A stretch of DNA of 64,000 bases from Mycobacterium sp. 1554424.7 (GTDB lineage: Bacteria; Actinomycetota; Actinomycetes; Mycobacteriales; Mycobacteriaceae). The notes below the pieces were generated by a model. It was not told the origin of the DNA. It saw nothing but the letters and a program-made list of their open reading frames with translations, and did not search any database. The stretch lies in the NCBI RefSeq assembly GCF_001665295.1, contig NZ_LZSE01000125.1, positions 49,358-113,357 of the forward strand, in the 5' to 3' direction. Of the stretch, positions 45,231-54,864 are shown one piece after another. Position 1 is the first letter of the stretch. Each line of letters opens with the position of its first letter. A program made the translations under genes and the position numbers.

Positions 45231-45983
45231 GTGCCGCGCCGGCGCCAGATCGCTTTTCGGCCCCTTGGGTCGGTGTTTGTCCCGGTGGAGAACGGGAATC
45301 GGGCGCCGGTGAACGTTTCCGATCTCCTGGCCAAGCCCTTCCAATGGGGATCCGCCCTGCGCGGTCGCCGGTTTTTCCATCCGGTCGGCGTGCTCGCGGA
45401 GGGCTCGCTCGAACGCGTCGCCCCCGCGGGCGAGGGGCTGCCCCTCCCGTCGTCCGACGTCGTCGCCCGGGTCTCCAAGGCCGCCGGCACGCCCGGAGCG
45501 CTGCCCGACTTCATCGGCCTGGCGATCCGCGTCGCACCCCAGGGGGTGGCGGCGACGCCGTGGGACATCCTGCTCGTCTCGGCGGGTTCGGGTGTGCTGG
45601 CCCGCGCCGTGGCGCTGCGGCCGACCACGTCGTGGACCGGGCAGACACTGACCAGCCTCATGCCATTCTCTTACCAGGGCAATGTGTGGTGGCTGAGGGC
45701 CCGAAGCATGGGCGATGTCAACGGTTTTGGACTGGCGCTGGGCAGCGTCGAGCAGGCGATCGGCACCGGCGGCATCGACTTTGCGATCGACCAGGCCTGC
45801 GGCAGAGGCGATTTCGCGCCACTGGCTCGGCTGACGCTGACCGCCGTCCTCGACCCTGAGCCGGATGTGTCTTTCGATCCGGTCGCCAACACCGGGCCGG
45901 GGGTCAGCCTCTACCCGGAATGGCTCGCCGATCTGCGTGCCCGCGCCTACCGGCGCAGCCGCGAGGGCAGAGACGCGGACTGA
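45231..45983 (+). CDS. Conserved hypothetical protein with faint catalase-like N-terminus
   Basis: About 250 residues, no signal peptide. LLAKPFQWGSALRGRRFFHPVGVLAEGSLERVAPAGEGLPLP resembles the RxxHPxG entry of small haem-catalase-like proteins, but no proximal Tyr motif is clear. The rest (TPWDILLVSAGSGVLARAVALRP, FSYQGNVWWLRAR) is not assignable. GTG 45231, 45285 and 45309 are all possible starts; the last precedes the conserved-looking part. Confidence 0.65.
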   Translation: MPRRRQIAFRPLGSVFVPVENGNRAPVNVSDLLAKPFQWGSALRGRRFFHPVGVLAEGSLERVAPAGEGLPLPSSDVVARVSKAAGTPGALPDFIGLAIRVAPQGVAATPWDILLVSAGSGVLARAVALRPTTSWTGQTLTSLMPFSYQGNVWWLRARSMGDVNGFGLALGSVEQAIGTGGIDFAIDQACGRGDFAPLARLTLTAVLDPEPDVSFDPVANTGPGVSLYPEWLADLRARAYRRSREGRDAD

Positions 45984-45990
45984 CGTCCCG

Positions 45991-47235
45991 TCAGCGGTCG
46001 GGCAGCGCGTGCTCCACGATGGGAAGCCGCGACCGCGGCTGCCGCACGCCGCGCTTGGCCGCCAGATAGACCTGCGCGGTCTCCTTGGCTACCGTCTGCC
46101 AGTCGAAGTCGGAGGTGAGCCGCTCACGAGCCGCGCGGGCGCGTCGCTGCGCGGCGTCGGGATCGTCGAGCACGGCGCGCACGGCCGAGGCCAGCGCCGC
46201 CACGTCGCGCGGCGGGAACGACACCCCGGTCTCCCCGTTGATCACCGCCTCGCCCAGGCCGCCGATGTTGGAGGTCACCAGCGGGATGCCGGCCGCGGCG
46301 GCCTCCAGCGCGACGATGCCGAACGGCTCGTAGTGACTGGGGAGTACCGCGGCGTCGGCCCGGTGCAGGACCGCCAGCAGCTCGGCGTGGTCGAGGTGCC
46401 CGACGAACCGAATCGCCTTGAGCACCCGGTGTTTACGCGCCTGCTCGATGAGCCAGTCCTGCTGGGTGCCCTCGCCGGCGATGGTCAGGGTGGTGCCCGG
46501 GTGGGTGCGCCGGATCCGCGGCAGGGCGGCAATCGCGTCGTGCACGCCCTTCTCGTACTCGAGCCGCCCGAGGTAGAGCAGCTCGGCCGGGCCGGTGCGT
46601 GGCCTGCGGGGCGCGAACGGCCAGCGCGCGGCGTCAATGCCGTTGCGGATCACCGTGATCCCGGCCAGGCCGGGGCCGAACAGCTCGGTGATCTCGTCGG
46701 CCATGGACGCCGAACACGTGATCAGCGAATCGGATTCGCGCACCAGCCAGGATTCGACCGCGTGCACCTGACGGCTGATCGCCCCGCTGACCCATCCCGA
46801 ATGGCGGCCGGCTTCGGTCGCGTGAATCGTGGAAACGACTGGCGCGTCGTAAAACTGGGCAAGGGCGATGGCCGGGTGGGCGACCAGCCAGTCGTGCGCG
46901 TGCACGACGTCGGGCCGCCACGACCGGTCGCTGCCGTACTTCTTGAGCGGCAGCCCGGCACGGATCATCGCGTGACCCATCGCCAGGGTCCAGGCCATCA
47001 TGTCGCTGCCGAAGGTGAATTCGTGGGGATCCTGCGCGGCCGCGATCACCCGGACACCCTCGCTGATTTCGTCGCACGACGGGTGCGTGCTGGGATCGGT
47101 GCCCGTGGGGCGGCGCGACAGGACGACGACGTCATGGCCGGCGGCGGCCAGCGCGGTCGAGAGGTGATGGACGTGGCGGCCCAGCCCGCCGATGACCACC
47201 GGCGGGTACTCCCACGACACCATCAGGATCTTCAC
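45991..47235 (-). CDS. Glycosyltransferase for methylglucose lipopolysaccharide (Rv3032-like)
   Basis: 414 residues, exactly the length of Rv3032. GT4/GT-B fold: KILMVSWEYPPVVIGGLGRHVHHL at the start, VVHAHDWLVAHP, RNGIDAARWPF, LYLGRLEYEKGVHDAI, and the C-terminal donor-binding PSHYEPFGIVALEAAAAG with EPFG...E. Rv3032 is an alpha-1,4-glucosyltransferase elongating methylglucose lipopolysaccharide and glycogen. GTG 47235 (VKILMVS) was chosen. It follows the branching enzyme gene by 94 bases on the same strand. Confidence 0.94.
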   Translation of the reverse strand: MKILMVSWEYPPVVIGGLGRHVHHLSTALAAAGHDVVVLSRRPTGTDPSTHPSCDEISEGVRVIAAAQDPHEFTFGSDMMAWTLAMGHAMIRAGLPLKKYGSDRSWRPDVVHAHDWLVAHPAIALAQFYDAPVVSTIHATEAGRHSGWVSGAISRQVHAVESWLVRESDSLITCSASMADEITELFGPGLAGITVIRNGIDAARWPFAPRRPRTGPAELLYLGRLEYEKGVHDAIAALPRIRRTHPGTTLTIAGEGTQQDWLIEQARKHRVLKAIRFVGHLDHAELLAVLHRADAAVLPSHYEPFGIVALEAAAAGIPLVTSNIGGLGEAVINGETGVSFPPRDVAALASAVRAVLDDPDAAQRRARAARERLTSDFDWQTVAKETAQVYLAAKRGVRQPRSRLPIVEHALPDR

Positions 47236-47329
47236 GCGCCTACCTACCTCCGCCGCGAGAGTCCACAAAATGCCGTCCGCACCGGCGTGTCGCCGTGCAG
47301 ACACGCGCGCTCGCCGTGGGAAGCGATCT

Positions 47330-48892
47330 TCACCGGGGCAGCCTACGCGCATCCAGGGCGCCGAAGAGACCGTCGGCGCGGTTCCAGCCGTCGGCCAGCC
47401 GCTGCGCGGCGTCGCGCCGGCCCGACGCCAGCGCCCCGGCGATCTCGCGGGTGGCGTGCGCGTGCAAATGCGCGCGGTAGCGGGCGTAATCTGCGGCCGA
47501 ATCCTTGCTCACCATGAACGGCCAGTCGCTGGACACGGTCAGCAGGGTCTCGCGCAGGATCTGGTCGGCCACGTGATCGCGGGGGATCGGGCCGTCCATC
47601 GACAGCGCCTTGTCGACCGTGCTCAGCGCCGTGTCGACCACTTCGGTGTTGAGCTGGACCAGGTCGGCCACCTTCTCGCCGGCCCACACCTGCCAGTCCT
47701 TGCCCGAGCCCCAGGAGCTGGGCGGCAGCGCGACCGGCGCGCCGACGAACCCGTCGGCCAGCGCATCGCCCAGCGTGCCCACCCGCACGCCGGCTTCGGG
47801 CAGGGCGCGCAGCACCCGGGCCAGCCACGTCGGGCCCTCGTACCACCAGTGGCCGAACAGCTCGGTGTCGAAGGCGGCGACGACGTGGGCGGGGCGCCCG
47901 ATGCGCTCGGACTCGCCGAGCAGCCGGGCGCGGACCACGTCGACGAAGTCGGCGACGTGCGCGTCGACCGCGCGGTCGGCGCGCTCGGGATCGTAGGGTG
48001 CCTTGGCTTCCGACGGCACGTTGCGGCCGGTGACCCGGGCCGGCTTGAGCCCGGTCAGGTGGTCATAGGTGTGGAAGTCGCGGTAGGCGGCGTTGCCGGG
48101 ATAGCCGGATTTCGGCGACCAGACCCGGTAACTGACCTGCAGGTCGCGGCCGAACGCGACCACGTCGGTGTCGCCGACGGGCCGGCCCAGGGCGGTGTCG
48201 CCGTGCAGCGACGGGCCGTCGACCATGAAGTGCGTGACCCCGGCGGCGGCGTAGTCGTGTTCCATGCCCGGGGCGTAAGCACATTCGGGCGCCCAGATCC
48301 CGGTCGGTCGGTGGGCCAGCCGTTGGTACGCGTCGGCAAGGCCCTCGCGCAGCGCGAACTCGCGCAGCCGCGGGTTCAACAGCGGCTGGAACGGGTGGGC
48401 CAGTGGGCCGCCGAGCAACTCCACGGTGCCCGCGTCGATCAGGGCGCGCAGCAGTGGGCTGCCGCCGTGCCGCCAGAGCGTGGCGTAGTCGTCCAGCGCT
48501 TGGTCGGCCTCGGCGAATTCGCGAATTCCGAAGGCCCGCAACGCTTCCGGCGTGCACGACTGGTAGTCCGCCGACTTCGATCCGCGCGCCGAGCGCGCGC
48601 TGGTTGCCTCGTATGCCCGCAGCCGCCAGTTGGCGAGCCAGTGATGCATGCCGTCGAGGCAGTACGGGTCGTCGAGCTGGGCGTTGACCACCGGGGTGAC
48701 GCCCAGCGTGACGAGGCGGTGCCGGTCCTCGTCGGCCAGCGTGCGCAGCACCCGCATTAAGGGGAGGTAGGACGCCGCCCAGGACTGGTACAGCCATTCC
48801 TCGCCGACCGGCCAGCGGCCGTGGTGGGCCAGCCACGGCAGGTGCGTGTGCAGCACCAGGGTGAACATGCCGGGAACGTGGGGGGTGGTCAC
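47330..48892 (-). CDS. GH57 1,4-alpha-glucan branching enzyme (Rv3031-like)
   Basis: 520 residues, glycoside hydrolase family 57. FTLVLHTHLPWLAHHGRWPVGEEWL at the N-terminus, nucleophile region WAPECAYAPGMEHDY (Glu), and acid/base region AAFDTELFGHWWYEGP (Asp), followed by the helical C-terminal domain. Introduces branches into the glucan precursor of methylglucose lipopolysaccharide. GTG 48892 overlaps the TGA of the methyltransferase gene (GTGA), so the two are coupled. Confidence 0.94.
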   Translation of the reverse strand: MTTPHVPGMFTLVLHTHLPWLAHHGRWPVGEEWLYQSWAASYLPLMRVLRTLADEDRHRLVTLGVTPVVNAQLDDPYCLDGMHHWLANWRLRAYEATSARSARGSKSADYQSCTPEALRAFGIREFAEADQALDDYATLWRHGGSPLLRALIDAGTVELLGGPLAHPFQPLLNPRLREFALREGLADAYQRLAHRPTGIWAPECAYAPGMEHDYAAAGVTHFMVDGPSLHGDTALGRPVGDTDVVAFGRDLQVSYRVWSPKSGYPGNAAYRDFHTYDHLTGLKPARVTGRNVPSEAKAPYDPERADRAVDAHVADFVDVVRARLLGESERIGRPAHVVAAFDTELFGHWWYEGPTWLARVLRALPEAGVRVGTLGDALADGFVGAPVALPPSSWGSGKDWQVWAGEKVADLVQLNTEVVDTALSTVDKALSMDGPIPRDHVADQILRETLLTVSSDWPFMVSKDSAADYARYRAHLHAHATREIAGALASGRRDAAQRLADGWNRADGLFGALDARRLPR

Positions 48893-49707
48893 GGCCGCAC
48901 CGCGATCGCGATCAGGTCCAGGCTTTCATCTATGTCGCGATCGCCGGCGTCGACCAGGTCGAAGTCGTCGCAGGTGACCGCGGCGACGTCGGCGGTCAGT
49001 TCGGGGGGCCAGGGCGCATCCGCGACCGCGAGCGCGATCTGCGCGTCGATGATCGACCCGCCGTGGCGCGCGTCCATCTCGCGCAGGCGCGGGCCGTGGA
49101 AAAGTCCGCAGACGGCCACGTCGGAAAAGCCCGCGTCGACCAGCAGCTCGGTCAGCTCGTCGGCGTTGAGTTCGCGGGTGTGGAAGGGGTTGACGGGGGT
49201 GTCGCGGCCGGGTGAGAAGGTGATCCGGTTGGGGGTGGACACCATCAGCAGCCCCGCCGGCCGCAGCACCCGGGCGCACTCGGCGACGAATTGTGGCTGA
49301 TCCCACAGGTGCTCGATGACTTGGAAGTTCACCACAACATCCATCGACGCATCGGGCAGCGGCAGCTCCGCGAGGTTGGCCTGCATCACCTCGACGCGGG
49401 GGTAGCGGTTTTGCACGTGGGCGACCGCGGCGGCGTCGTAGTCGACAGCGACTACCCGGCGGGCGACGGCGGCGATCAGGTCGGCGCCGTAACCCTCGCC
49501 GCAGCCGGCCTCGAGGACCTCGCGGCCCGCGCAGCGCGGCGCGAGCCGCTGGTAAACGACCTGATGACGGCGAAACCAGTAGTTCTCGATGTCCAGGTCC
49601 GGGATGGTGCGCTCGCCCGTCAGCGTCAACACCGCGTCGACCCCCGGCGGGGCCGACGGCTGCGGGCCGGGCACGTCCGAGGGAACGTCGGGGAGGAATG
49701 CGCTCAT
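48889..49707 (-). CDS. SAM-dependent methyltransferase (Rv3030-like)
   Basis: 272 residues, class I methyltransferase: VLEAGCGEGYGADLIAAV (motif I), VVAVDYDAAAVAHVQ, VVNFQVIEHLWDQPQFV and RVLRPAGLLMVSTPNR. Because it heads the three-gene unit with the GH57 and GT4 genes, O-methylation of glucose in methylglucose lipopolysaccharide is the accepted proposal for Rv3030. Starts MSAFLPDVPSD at 49707. Confidence 0.92.
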   Translation of the reverse strand: MSAFLPDVPSDVPGPQPSAPPGVDAVLTLTGERTIPDLDIENYWFRRHQVVYQRLAPRCAGREVLEAGCGEGYGADLIAAVARRVVAVDYDAAAVAHVQNRYPRVEVMQANLAELPLPDASMDVVVNFQVIEHLWDQPQFVAECARVLRPAGLLMVSTPNRITFSPGRDTPVNPFHTRELNADELTELLVDAGFSDVAVCGLFHGPRLREMDARHGGSIIDAQIALAVADAPWPPELTADVAAVTCDDFDLVDAGDRDIDESLDLIAIAVRP

Positions 49708-49809
49708 TGAATAGGCAGGCTAACGCGAAGTGTCCGATTCGCGAACCGCGAACTGGGCACCCCTGCTGGGACGGGCGGACAGGGCGAAAGAACCTGCACT
49801 ACGACCCGC

Positions 49810-49851
49810 TATGGTGTGAGAGCAGACCGCACAAAGTTACCCGTTAGTAAC
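49810..49851 (+). promoter_or_regulatory. Promoter and palindrome before etfB
   Basis: TATGGT (49810-49815) is a -10 candidate, followed by the inverted repeat GTTAC (49836-49840) / GTAAC (49847-49851). It lies in the 226-bp gap between the divergent methyltransferase and etfB genes, giving etfB a leader of about 110 bases. Confidence 0.4.
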
Positions 49852-49933
49852 ACGCCGTGCAGTCTTGAAGTGCGTGACCGAGGTCCGCAGTCGATCGCTG
49901 CGCGACCCCCTTCGAGGAGGACGAACCAGACTC

Positions 49934-50734
49934 ATGACGAACATCGTGGTCCTGATCAAGCAGGTCCCAGACACCTGGTCGGAGCGCAAGCTCACCGACG
50001 GCGATTACACGCTGGACCGCGAGGCCGCCGACGCGGTGCTGGACGAGATCAACGAGCGCGCCGTGGAAGAGGCGCTGCAGATCCGCGAGAAGGAAGCCGC
50101 CGACGGCGTCGACGGGTCGGTGACCGTGCTGACCGCCGGCCCCGAGCGAGCCACCGAGGCGATCCGCAAGGCCCTGTCGATGGGCGCCGACAAGGCCGTC
50201 CACCTCAAGGACGACGGCATGCACGGCTCGGACGTGATCCAGACCGCGTGGGCGCTGGCGCGCGCGCTGGGCACCATCGAGGGCACCGAGCTCGTCATCG
50301 CGGGCAACGAGGCGACCGACGGCGTCGGCGGTGCGGTGCCGGCCATCATCGCCGAGTACCTGGGCCTGCCGCAGCTGACCCACCTGCGCAAGCTGTCCCT
50401 CGAGGGCGGAAAGGTCACCGGCGAGCGCGAGACCGACGACGGCGTGTTCACCCTCGAGGCCACCCTGCCCGCGGTCGTCAGCGTCACCGAGAAGATCAAC
50501 GAACCGCGCTTCCCGTCGTTCAAGGGCATCATGGCCGCCAAGAAGAAAGAGGTCACGGTGCTGACCCTGGCCGAGATCGGGGTCGAGGCCGACGAGGTCG
50601 GGCTGGCCAACGCCGGCTCCACCGTGCTGGCGTCGACGCCCAAGCCGCCCAAGACCGCGGGCGAGAAGGTCACCGACGAAGGCGAGGGCGGCAACCAGGT
50701 CGCCCAGTACCTGGTCGCCCAGAAGATCATCTAG
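49934..50734 (+). CDS. etfB: Electron transfer flavoprotein beta subunit
   Basis: 266 residues, as in M. tuberculosis FixA. Alpha/beta ETF fold: NIVVLIKQVPDTWSERKL at the start, AVLDEINERAVEEAL, ALSMGADKAVHL, GNEATDGVGGAVPAIIAEYLGLP (AMP-binding region) and INEPRFPSFKGIMAAKKKEV, the ETF-beta recognition loop for acyl-CoA dehydrogenases. Carries electrons from FadE enzymes such as FadE22 in this window to ETF dehydrogenase. ATG 49934; GAGGAGG lies about 14 bases upstream. Followed by etfA 35 bases later. Confidence 0.96.
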   Translation: MTNIVVLIKQVPDTWSERKLTDGDYTLDREAADAVLDEINERAVEEALQIREKEAADGVDGSVTVLTAGPERATEAIRKALSMGADKAVHLKDDGMHGSDVIQTAWALARALGTIEGTELVIAGNEATDGVGGAVPAIIAEYLGLPQLTHLRKLSLEGGKVTGERETDDGVFTLEATLPAVVSVTEKINEPRFPSFKGIMAAKKKEVTVLTLAEIGVEADEVGLANAGSTVLASTPKPPKTAGEKVTDEGEGGNQVAQYLVAQKII

Positions 50735-50769
50735 CCCTGATCCCATCCGAGAGAAGAGCGAATTAACCC

Positions 50770-51726
50770 ATGGCTGAAGTACTGGTGTTGGTCGAGCACG
50801 CCGACGGCGCGCTGAAGAAGGTCACCTCCGAATTGATCACCGCCGCCCGCGCGCTGGGCGAGCCGTCCGCCGTCGTCCTCGGCGCGCCGGGCACGGCCGC
50901 GCCGCTTGCCGACGGGCTGAAGGAGGCCGGCGCCGCCAAGATCTACGTCGCCGAGTCCGACGATGTCGACAAGTACCTGATCACCCCGGTCGTCGACGTG
51001 CTGGCGTCGGTCGCCGAATCCAGCTCGCCCGCGGCCGTGCTGCTGGCCGCCAGCGCCGACGGCAAGGAAGTCGCCGGCCGGCTGGCCGCCCGCATCGGGT
51101 CCGGCCTGCTGGTCGACGTGGTCGAGGTCAAGGAAGGCAACAAGGGCGTGCACTCCATCTTCGGTGGCGCGTTCACCGTCGAGGCGCAGGCCAACGGCGA
51201 CACCCCGGTGATCACGGTTCGTGCCGGCGCCGTGGACGCCGAGCCGGCCGCCGGCGCCGGTGAGCAGGTCACCGTCGAGGTCCCGGCCGCGGCCGAGAAC
51301 GCCACCAAGGTCACCGCCCGCGAGCCCGCGGTCGCCGGTGACCGCCCCGAGCTGACGGAGGCCACCATCGTGGTCTCCGGCGGTCGCGGCGTCGGCAGCG
51401 CCGAGAACTTCAGCGTGGTCGAGGCGCTGGCCGACTCCCTCGGCGCCGCCGTCGGTGCGTCGCGCGCCGCCGTCGACTCCGGCTACTACCCGGGCCAGTT
51501 CCAGGTCGGCCAGACCGGCAAGACGGTGTCGCCGCAGCTCTACATCGCACTGGGCATCTCCGGGGCGATCCAGCACCGGGCCGGCATGCAGACCTCGAAG
51601 ACCATCGTCGCCGTCAACAAGGACGAAGAGGCGCCCATCTTCGAGATCGCCGACTACGGCGTGGTGGGCGACCTGTTCAAGGTCGCCCCGCAGCTGACCG
51701 ACGCGATCAAGGCCCGCAAGGGCTGA
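50770..51726 (+). CDS. etfA: Electron transfer flavoprotein alpha subunit
   Basis: 318 residues, as in M. tuberculosis FixB. The N-terminal domain resembles ETF-beta; the C-terminal FAD domain has [57 protein letters not shown] and [22 protein letters not shown], the complete ETF-alpha signature. It forms the FAD-holding heterodimer with EtfB. A strong GC hairpin after the stop (51750-51797) ends the operon. Confidence 0.96.
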   Translation: MAEVLVLVEHADGALKKVTSELITAARALGEPSAVVLGAPGTAAPLADGLKEAGAAKIYVAESDDVDKYLITPVVDVLASVAESSSPAAVLLAASADGKEVAGRLAARIGSGLLVDVVEVKEGNKGVHSIFGGAFTVEAQANGDTPVITVRAGAVDAEPAAGAGEQVTVEVPAAAENATKVTAREPAVAGDRPELTEATIVVSGGRGVGSAENFSVVEALADSLGAAVGASRAAVDSGYYPGQFQVGQTGKTVSPQLYIALGISGAIQHRAGMQTSKTIVAVNKDEEAPIFEIADYGVVGDLFKVAPQLTDAIKARKG

Positions 51727-51749
51727 GTTTCGCAGGACTCGACGACCAG

Positions 51750-51797
51750 AAGCGAAGCGCGGCAAGCGCTCCCGGAGGAACGCCCCGCGCTTCGCTT
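51750..51797 (+). terminator. Terminator hairpin after etfBA
   Basis: Thirteen-base perfect arms AAGCGAAGCGCGG (51750-51762) and CCGCGCTTCGCTT (51785-51797). Confidence 0.7.
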
Positions 51798-51961
51798 GCG
51801 GTGACGGGCAATTCGTGCGCCCCCGGCGGCACCGGCGGTCCTGCATCCGTTAACCGCACGGTCAATTAGGGCGAAATTCAGCCATATTTCGTCATCTGGC
51901 GTGCACCGACACGTCACAGCGTCGATGCCGACTAGCTCATCGGTTACGCCACGTTGTTCCC

Positions 51962-52810
51962 ATGAGCATTGCTTCTGTCCTGATCGCCAGCGACAAGCCG
52001 GAGGGCGCGGCGATCGGCTCGGCCGGCCCGCACTATTCGCTGTTGCTGTCCACGGATCCCGCGTTGATCGAGGCGGCGCAGCGGCTCCGGTACGACGTAT
52101 TCACCAGCACACCCGGCTTCGCCCTGCCGTCCCCCGGTACCGAGTGCCTCGACGTCGACAGGTTCGATGAGTACTGCGACCACCTACTGGTCCGCGACGA
52201 CGACACCGGCGAGTTGGTGGGTTGCTACCGCATGCTGGCGCCCACGGGCGCCATCGCGGCCGGGGGGCTTTATACCGCAACGGAATTCGATGTTCGCGCC
52301 TTCGACCCGCTGCGGCCGTCGTTGGTGGAAATGGGGCGCGCGGTGGTCCGGGACGGGCACCGCAACGGTGGCGTCGTGCTGCTGATGTGGGCGGGCATCC
52401 TGGCCTACCTCGACCGCTACGGCTACGACTACGTGACCGGCTGCGTGTCGGTGCCCATCGGTGACGAATCCGACGGGGACGCGCCCGGCAGCCAACTGCG
52501 CGGCGTGCGCGACTTCATCCTGAACCGCCACGCCGCGCCGCCGGAGTACCGGGTGCGCCCGCACCGCCCCGTTCGGGTGGCCGGGCGGGCCCTGGACGAC
52601 ATTCCGGGGCCGCCGCGGCCCGCGGTGCCGCCGCTGATGCGCGGCTACCTGCGGCTGGGCGCCCAGGTCTGCGGCGAGCCGGCGCACGACCCGGACTTCG
52701 GTGTGGGCGACTTCTGCGTGCTGCTGGACAAACGACGCGCAGATACCCGATATCTCAAGAGGCTGCGGTCGGTCTCGGCGGCGTCCGAAATGGTGGGCGG
52801 CGCGCAGTGA
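51962..52810 (+). CDS. GNAT-type acyltransferase (Rv3027c-like, OlsB family resemblance)
   Basis: 282 residues. RLRYDVFTSTPGFALPSPGTECLDVDRFDEYCDHLLVRDDDTGELVGCYRML is the N-acyl-amino-acid synthase/hemolysin-like start. Then come EMGRAVVRDGHRNGGVVLLMWAGILAYL and GCVSVPIGDES. Members such as OlsB add a 3-hydroxy-acyl chain to ornithine. With the PlsC-like gene that follows (GTGA overlap), this is the two-acyltransferase layout of ornithine-lipid synthesis, but whether an ornithine lipid is the product is inference. Confidence 0.85.
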   Translation: MSIASVLIASDKPEGAAIGSAGPHYSLLLSTDPALIEAAQRLRYDVFTSTPGFALPSPGTECLDVDRFDEYCDHLLVRDDDTGELVGCYRMLAPTGAIAAGGLYTATEFDVRAFDPLRPSLVEMGRAVVRDGHRNGGVVLLMWAGILAYLDRYGYDYVTGCVSVPIGDESDGDAPGSQLRGVRDFILNRHAAPPEYRVRPHRPVRVAGRALDDIPGPPRPAVPPLMRGYLRLGAQVCGEPAHDPDFGVGDFCVLLDKRRADTRYLKRLRSVSAASEMVGGAQ

Positions 52811-53628
52811 ACGCTCCCGCGGCGCACCCCTGGCTGCCACGCGCTACGTGCGACAGCAGCTGTGTGCGTGTCGGTCCCGCCTCGTCGAGGTGGCGGGTGG
52901 TGCTGCGGGTGACGCTGCGCGTCATGCTGGCGCTGCTGTTGATGCCGGTGGTGCCGCTGGCCCTGGTGCCGCTGCCGGGCCAGGTGCGGGTGCAACGGTT
53001 CTGCTGCCGGGTGGTGCTGCGCTGCTTCGGTGTCCGGATCAGCGTGTCGGGGAGTCCGATCCGGAACCTGCGTGGCGTCCTGGTGGTCAGTCCCCACATG
53101 TCCTGGCTGGACGTGTTCGCCATCGGTTCGGTGTTGCCCGGGTCGTTCGTGGCCCGGGCCGACATGTTCGGTGAGCTCTCGGTGCGCCTGCTCAAGATCA
53201 TTCCCATCGAGCGGGCCAACCTGCGGCGGCTGCCCTGGGTGGTCGAGACCGTCGCGCAGCGGTTGCGCACGGGTCAGACGGTGGTGGCATTTCCGGAGGG
53301 CACCACGTGGTGCGGGGTGGCCTGCGGCTCGTTCTACCCGGCGATGTTCCAGGCCGCGATTGATGCCGGCCGGCCGGTGCAGCCACTCCGGTTGACCTAC
53401 CACCACGTCGACGGCGGCCTTTCGACCGCGCCGGCCTTCGTCGGCGACGACACCCTGTGGCGGTCGATGTGCCGGTTGCTGGCCGTGCGCCGCATGGTGG
53501 CGCACGTTCATGTGGAATCCCTGCAGCTGCCGGGCACCGATCGGCGGGCGCTGGCCCGCCGTTGCGAATCCGCCGTGGGCGTGGGCGTCCCGCAGCGCGC
53601 GGGTCGCCGCCACGTGCTGGTGGCTTAG
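52807..53628 (+). CDS. PlsC-family 1-acyl acyltransferase (Rv3026c-like)
   Basis: 273 residues: an N-terminal hydrophobic helix (VVLRVTLRVMLALLLMPVVPLALVPL), then the HX4D site HMSWLD, RADMFGELSVRLLKIIPIERAN and FPEGTTW. Transfers a second acyl chain to a lyso-lipid at the membrane face. GTG 52807 overlaps the previous TGA, so it is coupled to the GNAT acyltransferase. Confidence 0.91.
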   Translation: MNAPAAHPWLPRATCDSSCVRVGPASSRWRVVLRVTLRVMLALLLMPVVPLALVPLPGQVRVQRFCCRVVLRCFGVRISVSGSPIRNLRGVLVVSPHMSWLDVFAIGSVLPGSFVARADMFGELSVRLLKIIPIERANLRRLPWVVETVAQRLRTGQTVVAFPEGTTWCGVACGSFYPAMFQAAIDAGRPVQPLRLTYHHVDGGLSTAPAFVGDDTLWRSMCRLLAVRRMVAHVHVESLQLPGTDRRALARRCESAVGVGVPQRAGRRHVLVA

Positions 53629-53661
53629 CCAGCCGGACCTGCGGGTATCGTGGGGCGCGTC

Positions 53662-54864
53662 ATGGTCTACCTCGATCACGCCGCCACCACCCCGATGCAC
53701 CCCGCCGCCATCGAGGCGATGACGGCCGCGCTCGGCACCGTCGGCAACGCGTCCTCGCTGCACACCAGCGGCCGGGCGGCGCGGCGGCGCATCGAGGAAT
53801 CCCGGGAGCTGATCGCGGACAAACTGGGCGCGCGGCCCTCGGAGGTCATCTTCACCGCGGGCGGCACCGAGAGCGACAACCTCGCCGTCAAGGGCATCTA
53901 TTGGGCCCGCCGCGGCGCCGAACCGTCGCGCCGGCGCATCATCGCCAGTGAGGTGGAACACCACGCCGTGCTGGACTCGGTGAACTGGCTCGTCGAACAC
54001 GAAGGCGCCGAGGTGACCTGGCTGCCCACCGCCGCCGACGGCTCGGTGTCCGCGGCCGCGCTGCGCGAGGCGCTGCAATGCCACGATGACGTCGCTCTGG
54101 TGTCGGTGATGTGGGCCAACAACGAGGTCGGCACCGTGATGCCGGTCGCCGAACTCGCCGCCGTCGCCGCCGAATTCGGCGTCCCGATGCACAGCGACGC
54201 CGTTCAGGCGGTGGGGCAGTTGCCCGTCGACTTCGCGGCCAGCAGCGTGTCGGCGATGAGCGTGACCGCGCACAAGTTCGGCGGTCCGCCCGCCGTGGGG
54301 GCGCTGCTGCTGCGCCGCGACGTCGCCTGCGTCCCGCTGTCCCACGGCGGCGGTCAGGAGCGCGACATCCGTTCCGGCACACCGGATGTCGCCGGCGCCG
54401 TCGGCATGGCGGCGGCGGCCCGGATCGCGGTCGACGGCCTCGAGGCCCACAGCGCGCGGCTGCGTGCGCTGCGGGATCGCCTGGTCGAGGGCGTCCTGGC
54501 CGGCATCGACGACGTCAGTCTCAACGGCGCCAGCGACCCGTCCCCCGCAAGCGGGAGGTACCCCCAGCGGCTGCCCGGCAACGCCCACTTCACGTTCCGC
54601 GGCTGCGAGGGCGATGCGCTGTTGATGCTGTTGGACGCCAACGGGATCGAGTGCTCGACCGGCTCCGCCTGCACCGCCGGCGTGTCGCAGCCGTCGCACG
54701 TGCTGGTCGCGATGGGCGCCGACCCGGCCAGCGCCCGCGGGTCATTGCGACTCTCGTTGGGGCACACCAGCGTTGACGCCGACGTCGATGCGGTGCTGCG
54801 GGTGCTGCCCGGGGCGGTGGACCGCGCCCGGCGGGCCGCGCTGGCCGCCGCGGGGGCGCCGTAA
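53662..54864 (+). CDS. iscS: Cysteine desulfurase (IscS/NifS type, Rv3025c-like)
   Basis: 400 residues, PLP enzyme: [56 protein letters not shown]-Lys in TAHKFGGPP, and catalytic Cys in [11 protein letters not shown]. Releases sulfur from cysteine for tRNA thiolation (mnmA follows directly, one base from the stop) and Fe-S assembly. ATG 53662; an in-frame GTG lies at 53650. A small repeat at 54541-54567 inserts about eight residues (SPASGRYPQ region) into a loop after NGASDP. Confidence 0.95.
   Translation: MVYLDHAATTPMHPAAIEAMTAALGTVGNASSLHTSGRAARRRIEESRELIADKLGARPSEVIFTAGGTESDNLAVKGIYWARRGAEPSRRRIIASEVEHHAVLDSVNWLVEHEGAEVTWLPTAADGSVSAAALREALQCHDDVALVSVMWANNEVGTVMPVAELAAVAAEFGVPMHSDAVQAVGQLPVDFAASSVSAMSVTAHKFGGPPAVGALLLRRDVACVPLSHGGGQERDIRSGTPDVAGAVGMAAAARIAVDGLEAHSARLRALRDRLVEGVLAGIDDVSLNGASDPSPASGRYPQRLPGNAHFTFRGCEGDALLMLLDANGIECSTGSACTAGVSQPSHVLVAMGADPASARGSLRLSLGHTSVDADVDAVLRVLPGAVDRARRAALAAAGAP
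54541..54567. repeat. Short palindromic repeat inserted in the iscS frame
   Basis: CCCGC AA GCGGG hairpin followed by GGTACC and a C-run, read in frame as SPASGRYPQ. Nearly the same 25-base sequence occurs as a short intergenic repeat in mycobacteria, and M. tuberculosis IscS as I recall it lacks these residues. Confidence 0.6.
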
